This document shows, piece by piece, positions 24,999 through 32,563 of a stretch of DNA of 64,000 bases. Source of the DNA: Chersky-806 sp038252255. Lineage in GTDB: Bacteria; Actinomycetota; Acidimicrobiia; IMCC26256; JAENVU01. A program made the translations under genes and the position numbers. Where the stretch lies: NCBI GenBank assembly GCA_038252255.1, contig JBBSAM010000001.1, positions 333,413 through 397,412 of the forward strand, in the 5' to 3' direction. Position 1 is the stretch's first letter. The number at the start of each line of letters is the position of its first letter. The notes under the pieces are model-generated. The model had not been told where the DNA came from. It searched no databases and saw nothing but the letters and a program-made list of their open reading frames with translations.

Positions 24999-26159
24999 CT
25001 ACCGGGTGCCGAGGAGGAGCTCGGTGACGAGCTGGTCGAGCCGCTCGTGGCCCCAGCCGATCGCGCCGAGCGCTTCGACGTCCGCCGTCTCCTTGCGCAA
25101 CCGTTCGAAGCGGTCCTCGCCGTCCTCGGGGAGGGTCGGGAGGCTCAGCTCGGCCACCTTGGCCACCGCGAGCGCTTCTTGGATATCCGGGTCCTCGGCG
25201 AAGCGCGCCGCCTTCTCCCTGAGGATCAGGTACGTCTGCATGCAGCCCCGGGCGAACTCCCACACCCCGTCCACATCCTCGGTCCGGTACGCGTGGGCAT
25301 CGAAGTGGCGCATGCCGTCCCACTCCGCGTCCTCGAGCAGCTTGACGAGATAGAACGCGTCCTTCACGCCCTCCGAGCCGAAACGGAAGTCCTGGTCGTA
25401 CTTGCCCGGCACCTGGCCGTTGAGATCGATGTGAAAGAGCTTGTCGGCCCAGAGCACCTGGGCGACCGCGTGATGGAACGAGAGCCCGCTCATCGTCTCG
25501 TGCGCGAACTCCGGGTTGAGCCCGACCATCTCGGGGAACTCGAGCTCGTGGATGAACGCGAGCGCGTGGCCGACCGTCGGCAGCAGCAGGTTGCCGCGCG
25601 GCTCGTTCGGCTTGGGCTCGAGCGCGATCTCCATCTCATAGCCGCGCTCGCTGATGTACGCGCAGCACGCGTTGACCGCCTCCGCGTAGCAGTCGAGCGC
25701 GGCGGGAATGTCCTTGGCCGCGTCCGACTCCACGCCTTCCCGCCCACCCCACATCACGAAGACCGACGCGCCGAGCTCGGCCCCGAGATCGACGGCATCC
25801 AGGGTCTTGCGCAACGCGTGCCGGCGGATGCGCGGATCGTTGGCCGTGAACGCACCGTCCTTGAACACCGGCTGGGAGAAGAGGTTCGTCGTGGCCATCG
25901 GGACCCGCAGCCCGGTCTCGTCCAGGACGGCGCGGAAACGCTTGAGGATGCCCTCCCGGTCCGAGGCGCTCGATCCGGGCGGGATCAGGTCGTCGTCGTG
26001 GAAGCTGACCCCGTAGGCCCCCAGGTCGGCGAGGCGGCGGACCGTCTCTACCGGGTCGAGCGGGGGCCGCGTCTCGTGGCCGAAGGGGTCGCGACCGCGA
26101 TTCCCCACGGTCCAGAGCCCGAACGTGAAGTGATCCTCGGGTGCCGGCTCGTAGCTCAC
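24999..26159 (-). CDS. xylA: Xylose isomerase
   Basis: 386 residues of the short, actinobacterial-type xylose isomerase. The metal and substrate residues are in EIALEPKPNEPRGNLL, VGLNPEFAHETMSGLSFHHAV and LFHIDLNGQVPGKYDQDFRFG; the catalytic His is in YGVSFHDDDLIPPG. It interconverts D-xylose and D-xylulose and requires Mg or Mn. The start is GTG 26159 with no clear ribosome site. Instead, the start codon forms the end of one arm of a 13-base perfect inverted repeat (26131-26169), which could hide the start in an mRNA hairpin or be an operator. xylB follows without a gap. Confidence 0.94.
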   Translation of the reverse strand: MSYEPAPEDHFTFGLWTVGNRGRDPFGHETRPPLDPVETVRRLADLGAYGVSFHDDDLIPPGSSASDREGILKRFRAVLDETGLRVPMATTNLFSQPVFKDGAFTANDPRIRRHALRKTLDAVDLGAELGASVFVMWGGREGVESDAAKDIPAALDCYAEAVNACCAYISERGYEMEIALEPKPNEPRGNLLLPTVGHALAFIHELEFPEMVGLNPEFAHETMSGLSFHHAVAQVLWADKLFHIDLNGQVPGKYDQDFRFGSEGVKDAFYLVKLLEDAEWDGMRHFDAHAYRTEDVDGVWEFARGCMQTYLILREKAARFAEDPDIQEALAVAKVAELSLPTLPEDGEDRFERLRKETADVEALGAIGWGHERLDQLVTELLLGTR

Positions 26160-26169
26160 CCGAGGATCA
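26131..26169 (-). promoter_or_regulatory. 13-base inverted repeat across the xylA start codon
   Basis: TGATCCTCGGGTG at 26131-26143 and its exact reverse complement CACCCGAGGATCA at 26157-26169 enclose a 13-base loop. On the coding (minus) strand the xylA GTG is the last three bases of the first arm. The mRNA would fold into a stem with the start codon paired, which would repress translation until opened; as DNA it could equally be a repressor site. Confidence 0.65.
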
Positions 26170-26189
26170 CTATCACCGGGGGACCGCCG

Positions 26190-26477
26190 CTACCAGCGCG
26201 GCTCCTCACCGAGGACACCGACCACGGTCTTGCTGACGAGCTCGTGGACCAGCGCGCCGTTCGCCGGATGGAACCCGCCGCACCGGACGTCGCGGTAGAG
26301 GCGCTCGAGCTCCTGGGTCTTGAACATCCCCGAGCCACCGGAGACGTCCATGGCCGTGTCGACGACCTGCTTCGCCGCCTCGACCGCGTGGTACTTGGTG
26401 GCCACGAGCTTCATCGGCCACGCACCACCGTGGTCGACCAACCGGTCGTGCTCCGCCCGGACGAAACGCGTAGGGTC
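26190..26477 (-). pseudogene. Acyl-CoA dehydrogenase C-terminal remnant
   Basis: About 95 codons of the last helical bundle of an acyl-CoA dehydrogenase: RFVRAEHDRLVDHGGAWPMK, LVATKYHAVEAAKQVVDTAM, DVSGGSGMFKTQELERLYRD, VRCGGFHPANGALVHELVSK. The SGGSGM turn and LYRDVR segment are the typical FAD/C-terminal signature. The N-terminal and middle domains are absent: upstream, similarity stops near 26471 and an in-frame stop lies at 26502-26504, where the divergent membrane-protein gene starts (26486). The only in-frame start candidates are late (TTG 26441). It is best seen as the remainder of a gene cut off by a rearrangement at about 26475. Confidence 0.7.
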
Positions 26478-26485
26478 GGAGCCCG

Positions 26486-27190
26486 GTGACCCAGCCTCCG
26501 ATCAATCCCGCGCCCTACCAAGCCGCGCCGCCGCCACCGGCGGCCGAGAGGGTGCGCGCCGCGTACCTCCGCCGGCACGAGTCGGACTACATCTTCGACT
26601 TCTGGACCGCGTTCGGATGGACGCTGCTGACGTGCGGCATCTACCTCGTCTACGTCGTGTACCAGCTCGTCCGCCGTTCGCGGGACCACAACCAGCGCCG
26701 GCTCGAGCTCCTCGACGCGGCAAATGCCGTGGCATGGGAGCGGGCGACCGAACAGGGCCTGGCCGACGAGCTCCGTCCCAACTTCGAGCGGGTCGCCGCG
26801 CACCTCGAGGGCCTGCGGCGCCTCACGACCGAGTTCCGCGACCCCGTGATCTGGCTGGTGCTCGCGATCGTGGCGCGCGGCATCGTGGAGCTCGTCGCGT
26901 TCGTGCTGCTCGACGGTGACCTCGTCAAGCACGACTACGACGAGGGCGGAGCCGAGAACGAGCTGGCGTACATCTACGGCCGGCTCGGTACTCCGGTGGT
27001 CGCGCCCGACCCCGGCCGGCTGCACCAACCGCAGAATTACCTGGGCCGGATCCTCGCCGCGATCTTCACGTGCGGCGTGTACACGTTCTTCTGGCTCTAC
27101 AACGTCATGGACGACGGCAACCGCCACTTCACCGCGAACTGGGCGTGGGAGGACTCTCTCGCCCAGGCCGTGCAAGGTGGGCAGACATGA
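26486..27190 (+). CDS. Membrane protein with two repeated helical halves (DUF4234-like)
   Basis: 234 residues. After a Pro-rich N-terminus (PPINPAPYQAAPPPPAAERV) it has a membrane segment WTAFGWTLLTCGIYLVYVVYQLVRR, a long charged helix, a second membrane helix (FRDPVIWLVLAIVARGIVELVAFVLL), and a third segment (LAAIFTCGVYTFFWLYNVM). The pattern LLTCGIYLVYVVYQLV is echoed by IFTCGVYTFFWLYNVM, so the protein seems to be a tandem of a short domain like DUF4234. No function is known. The start is GTG 26486. Its stop overlaps the following serine hydrolase gene by four bases (ATGA), making it the first gene of a four-gene operon. It abuts the truncated dehydrogenase remnant on the other strand. Confidence 0.75.
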   Translation: MTQPPINPAPYQAAPPPPAAERVRAAYLRRHESDYIFDFWTAFGWTLLTCGIYLVYVVYQLVRRSRDHNQRRLELLDAANAVAWERATEQGLADELRPNFERVAAHLEGLRRLTTEFRDPVIWLVLAIVARGIVELVAFVLLDGDLVKHDYDEGGAENELAYIYGRLGTPVVAPDPGRLHQPQNYLGRILAAIFTCGVYTFFWLYNVMDDGNRHFTANWAWEDSLAQAVQGGQT

Positions 27191-28302
27191 GCACGGGAAC
27201 GAGGAGCAGAGAGATCGACGCGCTGCGAACACGGGCGCAGCGGGAGATCGACTCCGGCCTGTTGCCGTCGTGCCAGATCGCGATCGCACGCAATGGTGAG
27301 CTCGAGCTGTTCGAGGCCTTCGGCGACGCGACCACGGAGACGCGCTTCGTGGTGTTCTCCGCGACCAAGGCGTTCGTGGCCGCCGCGGTCTGGATCCTGA
27401 TCGCCGAGGGCGCGATCGACGAGACGAAGCTCGTCGCCGACTACATCCCGGAGTTCGCGACGAACGGCAAGGACGTCATCACCGTCGAGCAGGTGATGCT
27501 CCACACCTCGGGCTTCCCGCACGCACCACTCGGGCCGCCCGCGTGGTTCACGCGCGAGGGCCGGGTCGAGCAGTTCGGCCGGTGGCGATTGAATTGGGAG
27601 CCGGGCTCAACCTACGAGTACCACGCCACCTCTGCGCACTGGGTCCTCGCGGAGATCATCGACCGGGTGACCGGCGGCGACTACCGCGACTTCATCGAGA
27701 CCCGCATCACCACTCCTTCGGGGCTACCCGGCCGGCTGCTCGGCGCGCCGGTGGAGGAGCAGGACGGGGTGGCGACGCTCGTGAACACAGGCGAGCCGGC
27801 GACGCCCGACGAGCTCGAAGCGGTGCTGGGGGTCCGGGAGCTGCCGGTCACCGAAGTGACGCCCGAGGCGCTGCTCGAGTTCAACGCACGCGAGGTGTGC
27901 GCGCTCGGAGTGCCCGGCGGTGGCGGCGTGATGCGCGCCGCGGATCTCGCGCTCTTCTACCAGGCGCTGCTGCACGACCCCGGAGGGATCTGGGATCCGA
28001 AGGTGCTCGCTGACGCGACGGGCCGGGTGCGCAACAACCTGCCCGAGCGCTGGTCCGGCGTCACCGCGAGCCGCGCACTCGGCGTCGTCATCGCGGGCGA
28101 CGACGGCCGCGCGAACCTTCGCGGGTTCGGGCACACGGGATCGCCGCGATCGTTCGGCCACAACGGCGCGGGTGGTCAGATCGCGTGGGCGGACCCCGAG
28201 AGCGGGATCTCCTTCGCCTACGTCACGAACGGCATGGATCAGCACGTGATCCGCCAGGGCCGGCGCGGGATCGCGCTGTCGAGCCTGGCAGCCGTCTGCT
28301 AG
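27187..28302 (+). CDS. Serine hydrolase of the beta-lactamase/class C esterase family
   Basis: 371 residues. The nucleophile motif S58-A-T-K61 (VVFSATKAF) is present; the second motif Tyr is in STYEYHATSAHW and the third H-x-G is in FGHNGAGGQIAW. These are the three motifs of the family that includes class C beta-lactamases, D-amino peptidases and esterase EstB. There is no signal peptide, so an esterase or lactone-hydrolysing role in the cytoplasm is more likely than antibiotic resistance. The start ATG 27187 overlaps the previous stop. CoA-transferase genes follow within the same operon, which suggests that it acts on an ester or acyl compound in the same pathway. Confidence 0.88.
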   Translation: MSTGTRSREIDALRTRAQREIDSGLLPSCQIAIARNGELELFEAFGDATTETRFVVFSATKAFVAAAVWILIAEGAIDETKLVADYIPEFATNGKDVITVEQVMLHTSGFPHAPLGPPAWFTREGRVEQFGRWRLNWEPGSTYEYHATSAHWVLAEIIDRVTGGDYRDFIETRITTPSGLPGRLLGAPVEEQDGVATLVNTGEPATPDELEAVLGVRELPVTEVTPEALLEFNAREVCALGVPGGGGVMRAADLALFYQALLHDPGGIWDPKVLADATGRVRNNLPERWSGVTASRALGVVIAGDDGRANLRGFGHTGSPRSFGHNGAGGQIAWADPESGISFAYVTNGMDQHVIRQGRRGIALSSLAAVC

Positions 28303-28312
28303 ACCCGAGGTG

Positions 28313-29488
28313 ATGGCCGGCGCACTGGACGGGGTCCGCATCCTCGACCTCTCGTGGGGGATCGCCGGGCCGCTCGGCGTGACGCTCCTCGCCGAGCAGG
28401 GCGCGGACGTCATCAAGGTCGAGCCGCCGGGAGGCGACCCCTTTCGCGCCTATTCCGGATACGCAGCCTGGAACCGCTCACGCCGCTCGGTCACGGTCGA
28501 CCTCAAGCGCCCCGAGGGGCTCGAGGCGCTGCAGCGGCTGGCCGAGGACGCCGACGTCCTCGTCGAGACGTTCCGGCCGGGGGTCACGGACCGGCTCGGC
28601 TTCGGGTTCGACGCGCTGCACGCCCGCAACCCCCGCCTCGTCTACTGCTCGTGCCCGGGCTATCCCGAGGGGCACCGCTTCGCGTCGCGGCCGGGCTACG
28701 ACGCGCTGGTACAGGCGAGCAGTGGGCAGCAGTGGGAGCAGCCGGGTTGGCGCATGGGCCCGATCTTCCTGCACATGCCGATGCCGAGCATGGGCGCGAT
28801 GTTCCTCATCCCGACGGGGATCCTCGCCGCGCTCGTCGCGCGCGAGGAGACCGGCCGCGGCCAGCACGTGACGACATCGCTGCTCCAGGGCGCGCTGCTC
28901 TACACCACCCAGATCTGGCAGCACGTCGAGAAGGCCCCGGCCGCGTTCCACGACCTGATGGGAAAGAGCTACCCGCCCGGGATCCACCAGCAGATGCTGT
29001 TCGAGGTCGCGGACGGCGAGTGGGTGCACTCCTCGGTGATGAGCGGACTCACCCCCACCGCGAGCCAGGACGAGCTGCTCGGGCTCGAAGACCCACCCGA
29101 CCCGATGACGTTCCTCACGATGGCACCGGAAGAACGCGAGGTGTTCACCGTGCGCCGGCGTGAGGCGTACAAGACGCAGCAGCGCGACGACATCGTGCAC
29201 GAGTTCCAGGCGAACAAGCACGCGATCGAAGCCGTCATCACGATGGAAGAGGCGCTCGGTGCCGGCGGGACACCGCACCCCCAGCTCGTGGCCAACGGGA
29301 TGGTGGCCGAGATCGAGGACCCCGAGCTCGGCCGGACCACCCAGATCGGGGTGCCGATCAACCTGCTCGGCACCCCCGGGGGGATCCAGGGCCCGCAGCC
29401 GCTGCCGGGCGAGCACAACATCGAGATCTTCGGTCTCCTCGGCTACAGCGACGCGGAGATCGCCGCCTTCAGCGGGGAACGCGACTGA
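28313..29488 (+). CDS. CaiB/BaiF (class III) CoA-transferase, catalytic Asp apparently lost
   Basis: 391 residues from ATG 28313 (GTG 28310 is also possible). Family features are clear: LDGVRILDLSWGIAGPLGVTLLAEQGADVIKVEPPGGDPFR, CSCPGYPEG, and GILAALVAREETGRGQHV. The catalytic Asp, which lies ten residues before the GI-AAL helix, appears here as Ser159 (MPMPSMGAMFLIPTGI). The second transferase, encoded immediately downstream with a one-base overlap, keeps Asp in that place. Together they look like the paired subunits of a heteromeric class III enzyme in which only one is catalytic, as reported for benzylsuccinate CoA-transferase. The substrate is unknown. Confidence 0.88.
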   Translation: MAGALDGVRILDLSWGIAGPLGVTLLAEQGADVIKVEPPGGDPFRAYSGYAAWNRSRRSVTVDLKRPEGLEALQRLAEDADVLVETFRPGVTDRLGFGFDALHARNPRLVYCSCPGYPEGHRFASRPGYDALVQASSGQQWEQPGWRMGPIFLHMPMPSMGAMFLIPTGILAALVAREETGRGQHVTTSLLQGALLYTTQIWQHVEKAPAAFHDLMGKSYPPGIHQQMLFEVADGEWVHSSVMSGLTPTASQDELLGLEDPPDPMTFLTMAPEEREVFTVRRREAYKTQQRDDIVHEFQANKHAIEAVITMEEALGAGGTPHPQLVANGMVAEIEDPELGRTTQIGVPINLLGTPGGIQGPQPLPGEHNIEIFGLLGYSDAEIAAFSGERD

Positions 29489-30693
29489 TGCACGCACTCG
29501 AGGGAGTCCGGCTCCTCGACTTCGGGCAGTACCTCGCGGGCCCGTTCGGACCGATGATCATCGGCGACCTCGGCGCCGAGGTCATCAAGGTCGAGCCGGT
29601 GACCGGAGACGGCATGCGCCTCGCGGGCAAGCCCTTCTTCGGCTGCCAGCGCGGCAAGCGCGACATCGCGGTCAACCTCAAGACGCCGCAGGGGCTGAAG
29701 ATCGCGCTCGAGCTCGTCGAGCAGGCCGACATCGTGCATCACAACATGACGGCCGGCGTCGCGAACAAGCTCGGGATCGGCTTCGAAGACTGCAAGCGGG
29801 TGAAGCCGGACGTCGTCTACTGCAACACCTGGGCGTACGGCCTCGAGGGCCCTCTGGCGCACTTCGGCGGGCTGGACCCGCTGTACCAGGCGGCGACCGG
29901 TCTCGAGTACGAGGCCGGCGCCGCCCACACCGGCAACGCACCGCTCTACTACCGGTTCGGGATGTGCGACGCGGCGAACGCGATGCTGTCGGTCGTCGGT
30001 TGCCTCGCCGCGCTGTTCCACCAGCGTCGTACCGGCGAAGGTCAAGAGCTCTGGACGTCGCTGCTCGACGGCGGCGCCGTCTTCGCTTCCGATGCGATCC
30101 TGGTGGACGGCGAGGCACTCCCGCGGCCACGCCTCGACCAGGGATTGCACGGCCTCGACGCGTGTTACCGCCTGTACGAGACCCAGGACGGATGGATCCA
30201 GATCGCGGCGGTGAAGGAGTCCGAATGGACCGCGCTCTGCGCGGTGCTCGGCGTACCGGAGCTGGCCGACGACGCCCGGTTCGCGGTCGCGGACTTCCGC
30301 CACGAGAACCGCGAGGAGCTCGAGGAGCTGCTGGCCGCCCGCTTCACCGCGAAGACGTCGATCATGTGGTCCGGCGCGCTCGACGACGCCGGGGTTCCCA
30401 ACGAGATCCCCGTTGACACGAAGGCCGGCGACCTCGTGCTGTTCGACGCGGACAACGAGCGGCTCGGCCTCGTCGCGGAGTACGAGCATCCGATCATGGG
30501 ACTGATGCGCCAGTTCGGCGAGCTCATCCAGTTCTCCGAGACGCCGGCCCACATCCAGGGACCGCCGCCGCGTGTCGGCGAGAACACCCGCGAGATCCTG
30601 AGCTGGCTCGGCTACACCGACGAGCAGATCGACGAGCTCAAGGCCGCCGGCATCGTCAACTGGCCCACCGCGGACTACCCCTGGACGATCTGA
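29488..30693 (+). CDS. CaiB/BaiF (class III) CoA-transferase, catalytic Asp present
   Basis: 401 residues, a class III CoA-transferase: LEGVRLLDFGQYLAGPFGPMIIGDLGAEVIKVEPVTGDGMR at the N-terminus, CNTWAYGLEGPLAHFGG, then Asp161 (GMCDAANAMLSVVG) in the position that forms the aspartyl-CoA thioester, and LAALFHQRRTGEGQELWTSLLDGG. It moves CoA between carboxylic acids. Its ATG shares one base with the stop of the preceding transferase (TGATG). Having a catalytic and an apparently non-catalytic member side by side suggests a mixed oligomer. It is the last gene of the operon that starts at 26486; a copy of the dispersed intergenic repeat follows its stop. Confidence 0.9.
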   Translation: MHALEGVRLLDFGQYLAGPFGPMIIGDLGAEVIKVEPVTGDGMRLAGKPFFGCQRGKRDIAVNLKTPQGLKIALELVEQADIVHHNMTAGVANKLGIGFEDCKRVKPDVVYCNTWAYGLEGPLAHFGGLDPLYQAATGLEYEAGAAHTGNAPLYYRFGMCDAANAMLSVVGCLAALFHQRRTGEGQELWTSLLDGGAVFASDAILVDGEALPRPRLDQGLHGLDACYRLYETQDGWIQIAAVKESEWTALCAVLGVPELADDARFAVADFRHENREELEELLAARFTAKTSIMWSGALDDAGVPNEIPVDTKAGDLVLFDADNERLGLVAEYEHPIMGLMRQFGELIQFSETPAHIQGPPPRVGENTREILSWLGYTDEQIDELKAAGIVNWPTADYPWTI

Positions 30694-30695
30694 AT

Positions 30696-30741
30696 GGTCG
30701 CTCCGCTCTCCACACTTGTGCCCGTTCCGAGCTGCGCTCCT
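30696..30741. repeat. Dispersed intergenic repeat, copy B
   Basis: Second copy of the element at 17684-17730, one base shorter. It starts two bases after the CoA-transferase stop codon, in the gap before the convergent membrane GAF gene. Its central CACA-CT-TGTG is a small palindrome. Together with copy A it shows that this is a family, not chance similarity. Confidence 0.65.
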
Positions 30742-30787
30742 CGTAGGTCGGACCGGCGTCGAGCCGCGAGTCGCCCGAACCGGGCTC

Positions 30788-31621
30788 TCAAGCCGCGGGC
30801 AGGTCTTCGGTGCCGCGGTCGAGCAGGAAGACCGCGGCCTCGTAGCGCTGGGCGTTCGCGACGGCGCTCGCCACCGACACCGCGAAGCGGCCGAGCAGCG
30901 CGGCATCGCCATCGTCGAAGCGGTTGCCCGGGGGCGCGCTGAGGGCCATGAGCCCGAGCAGGCGCTCGCGACGCACGATCGGAACGCAGAGCACCGAGAC
31001 GGTGCCGGAGTTCAGCAGCGCCGGCTCATGGGTGTTCCCCACCACCTCGAGCATGTCGTCGTTCGGCTCCGCGGGTTCGGCCAGGTCGGGGCCGGTCACG
31101 TCGACCTGTGACGCGACCGGGTGCAGGCCGCCGTCCTCATCGGTGAGCCGCAACGATGTGGTGCGCGCGCCGACGAGCCGCGCGGCCTGATCCACCACGC
31201 GCTGCACGACCTCGTCCAGGTCGAGTGAGTCGTGCACGATCTCAGTCGCTTCCGCGATGCGGGCCGACCGCAGCATCCCGGCAGCGAGCTGGGCGTCGAG
31301 ATCCTGCACGTCCTGGCCCAGGCGGCTGAGGCGCTTGAGATGCTGCTCCTTGTCGTAGACGTACAGCACGCAACCGATGCCGAAGCCGATCAGGACGATG
31401 CGGGCGATCTCGGGATCGATCCAGCTGCTCTCACGGAACTGTGTCCACACGTCGTTGGCGACAGTGGTGAACAGCAGCCCGATGAGCACGACGGCTGCGA
31501 GCAGGAACATCTGCAAGCGCCGGCGGTGGATCTCCGCCGCGGTCACCGTTCCGTCGGCCCGCAGGTTCGTCACCCGCTCCTCGCGGATGATCTGGTCTCT
31601 CAGGTCTTCGATGGTGGACAC
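30788..31621 (-). CDS. Membrane-anchored GAF-domain protein without kinase
   Basis: 277 residues: N-terminal cytoplasmic stretch, two membrane helices (about 38-56 and 69-87), the linker YVYDKEQHLKRLSRL, a coiled segment and a GAF domain (about 105-270). It ends after GAF; there is no HisKA, HATPase, GGDEF or DNA-binding domain. The first 100 residues align with the histidine kinase at 3335-4882 (same 35-residue lead up to RRR, same helices, same KE-x-HL-x-RLSRL motif). That alignment and a GGAG site five bases upstream support GTG 31621 as start; ATG 31654 is upstream without a ribosome site. It may sense the same signal and regulate by contact. It is divergent from the GNAT gene. Confidence 0.82.
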   Translation of the reverse strand: MSTIEDLRDQIIREERVTNLRADGTVTAAEIHRRRLQMFLLAAVVLIGLLFTTVANDVWTQFRESSWIDPEIARIVLIGFGIGCVLYVYDKEQHLKRLSRLGQDVQDLDAQLAAGMLRSARIAEATEIVHDSLDLDEVVQRVVDQAARLVGARTTSLRLTDEDGGLHPVASQVDVTGPDLAEPAEPNDDMLEVVGNTHEPALLNSGTVSVLCVPIVRRERLLGLMALSAPPGNRFDDGDAALLGRFAVSVASAVANAQRYEAAVFLLDRGTEDLPAA

Positions 31622-31651
31622 GGCCGCTCCGTTCGTCGGCCTCCCTGCGGA

Positions 31652-31703
31652 CATGATCGGCCAATCGTGTCGAACTCTTGATTGGACGTAACGTCCGATC
31701 ATG
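31652..31703. promoter_or_regulatory. Nested dyad between the GAF-protein and GNAT genes
   Basis: CATGATCGG (31652-31660) pairs exactly with CCGATCATG (31695-31703); inside, CCAATC (31661-31666) pairs with GATTGG (31680-31685), and GGACGT-A-ACGTCC (31684-31696) is a further 13-base palindrome. Three nested symmetries in 52 bases between divergent starts strongly suggest an operator region that controls both genes. Confidence 0.55.
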
Positions 31704-31717
31704 GGGATGAACGAGAG

Positions 31718-32563
31718 TTGAGCGACGTGTTCGGGCCGCTCACGGAGGCCGACCTGCCCGCGATCGCCACGTTGTGCGCCGGCTCACTGTCCGACGCGCC
31801 CACGATCGACGAGCTGGCCCGGACCCTCTTCACACCGGACCAGCCGGCGACGGTGATCGGCGACCCCACCGTCGGCCTCATCGCGACCGTCGAGGGAATC
31901 GCCGCGGTCGGGACCGGGGGTCAGGGCTTCGTCCGGCTCCTCGTCGTCGCGCCGGAGCATCGCGGCCGCGGCGTCGGGCAAACGTTGTTGCAGGCGGGCG
32001 AGGAGCACCTGAAGGCTCGCGGCCTGGGCTCGGTGACGGTCGGTGCCGACGCGCCGTACTACCTCTGGCCGGGCGTCGATGCCCGGGAGACCGCGCTGCT
32101 CTACCTGCTCGAGCGGATGAAGTACAGCCGGACGGAAGCCAACTTCAACATGGACCTCGAGCTCGCGACGATCCCCGACGATCCGGGCGGCTGGACCGTC
32201 GCGAGCGAGGCGGAGCGCGACGAGGTGCGTTCGTGGGCCGTGCGACATTGGGGCTTCTGGGAAGCCGAGATGCTGCGGGCGCTGGATCACGACACGCTCG
32301 TGATGAGCCGCGACGGCGAGGGGATATCGGCCGTCTGCGCGTACGACGTCAACCGCGCCGGATGGGTCGGCCCGGTTGCATCCCGTCCCGACCTCATCGG
32401 AACGGGTGCCGGCGTGACCCCGCTGCTCGGCGCGCTCCACCGCATGCGGGCCGGCGGCCACGGCCGGGTCGAGGTCGGTTGGGTCGGTCCCGTCGTCCCG
32501 TACGCGCGCGTCGGCGCGACCGTCGGTCGCGTGTTCTTCGTCCACCGCAAGGAGCTCAGGTGA
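31718..32563 (+). CDS. GNAT-family N-acetyltransferase, probably two GNAT domains
   Basis: About 281 residues. The first half has the acetyl-CoA loop RLLVVAPEHRGRGVGQTLLQAGEEHLKARG (Q/R-x-x-G-x-G/A), with the strand VTVGADAPYYLWPGVD. The second half (about 150-280) looks like a degenerate second GNAT domain ending in GHGRVEVGWVGPVVPYARVGATVGRVFFVHRK, in which the CoA loop is lost, as in other double GNAT proteins. The substrate is unknown; the following gene, coupled by a GTGA overlap, is a hexosaminidase-like enzyme, so amino-sugar chemistry is one guess. The start is uncertain: TTG 31718 is preferred on position, TTG 31682 and GTG 31727 are alternatives. Confidence 0.78.
   Translation: MSDVFGPLTEADLPAIATLCAGSLSDAPTIDELARTLFTPDQPATVIGDPTVGLIATVEGIAAVGTGGQGFVRLLVVAPEHRGRGVGQTLLQAGEEHLKARGLGSVTVGADAPYYLWPGVDARETALLYLLERMKYSRTEANFNMDLELATIPDDPGGWTVASEAERDEVRSWAVRHWGFWEAEMLRALDHDTLVMSRDGEGISAVCAYDVNRAGWVGPVASRPDLIGTGAGVTPLLGALHRMRAGGHGRVEVGWVGPVVPYARVGATVGRVFFVHRKELR

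Noticed and set aside
26206..26505. Alternative minus-strand frame over the dehydrogenase remnant
   Set aside because: Arg/Gly-rich with no homology; the frame with SGGSGM and LYRDVR is the real remnant.
27187..28302. Beta-lactam resistance gene
   Set aside because: The SxxK family motif is present but there is no signal peptide, and the context (CoA-transferases) suggests an esterase-like role; the family is broad.
31774..32559. In-frame extension upstream of the GH20-like gene
   Set aside because: The frame is open through the GNAT gene, but this part encodes Arg-rich nonsense and the GTG at 32560 has a good ribosome site and begins the domain.
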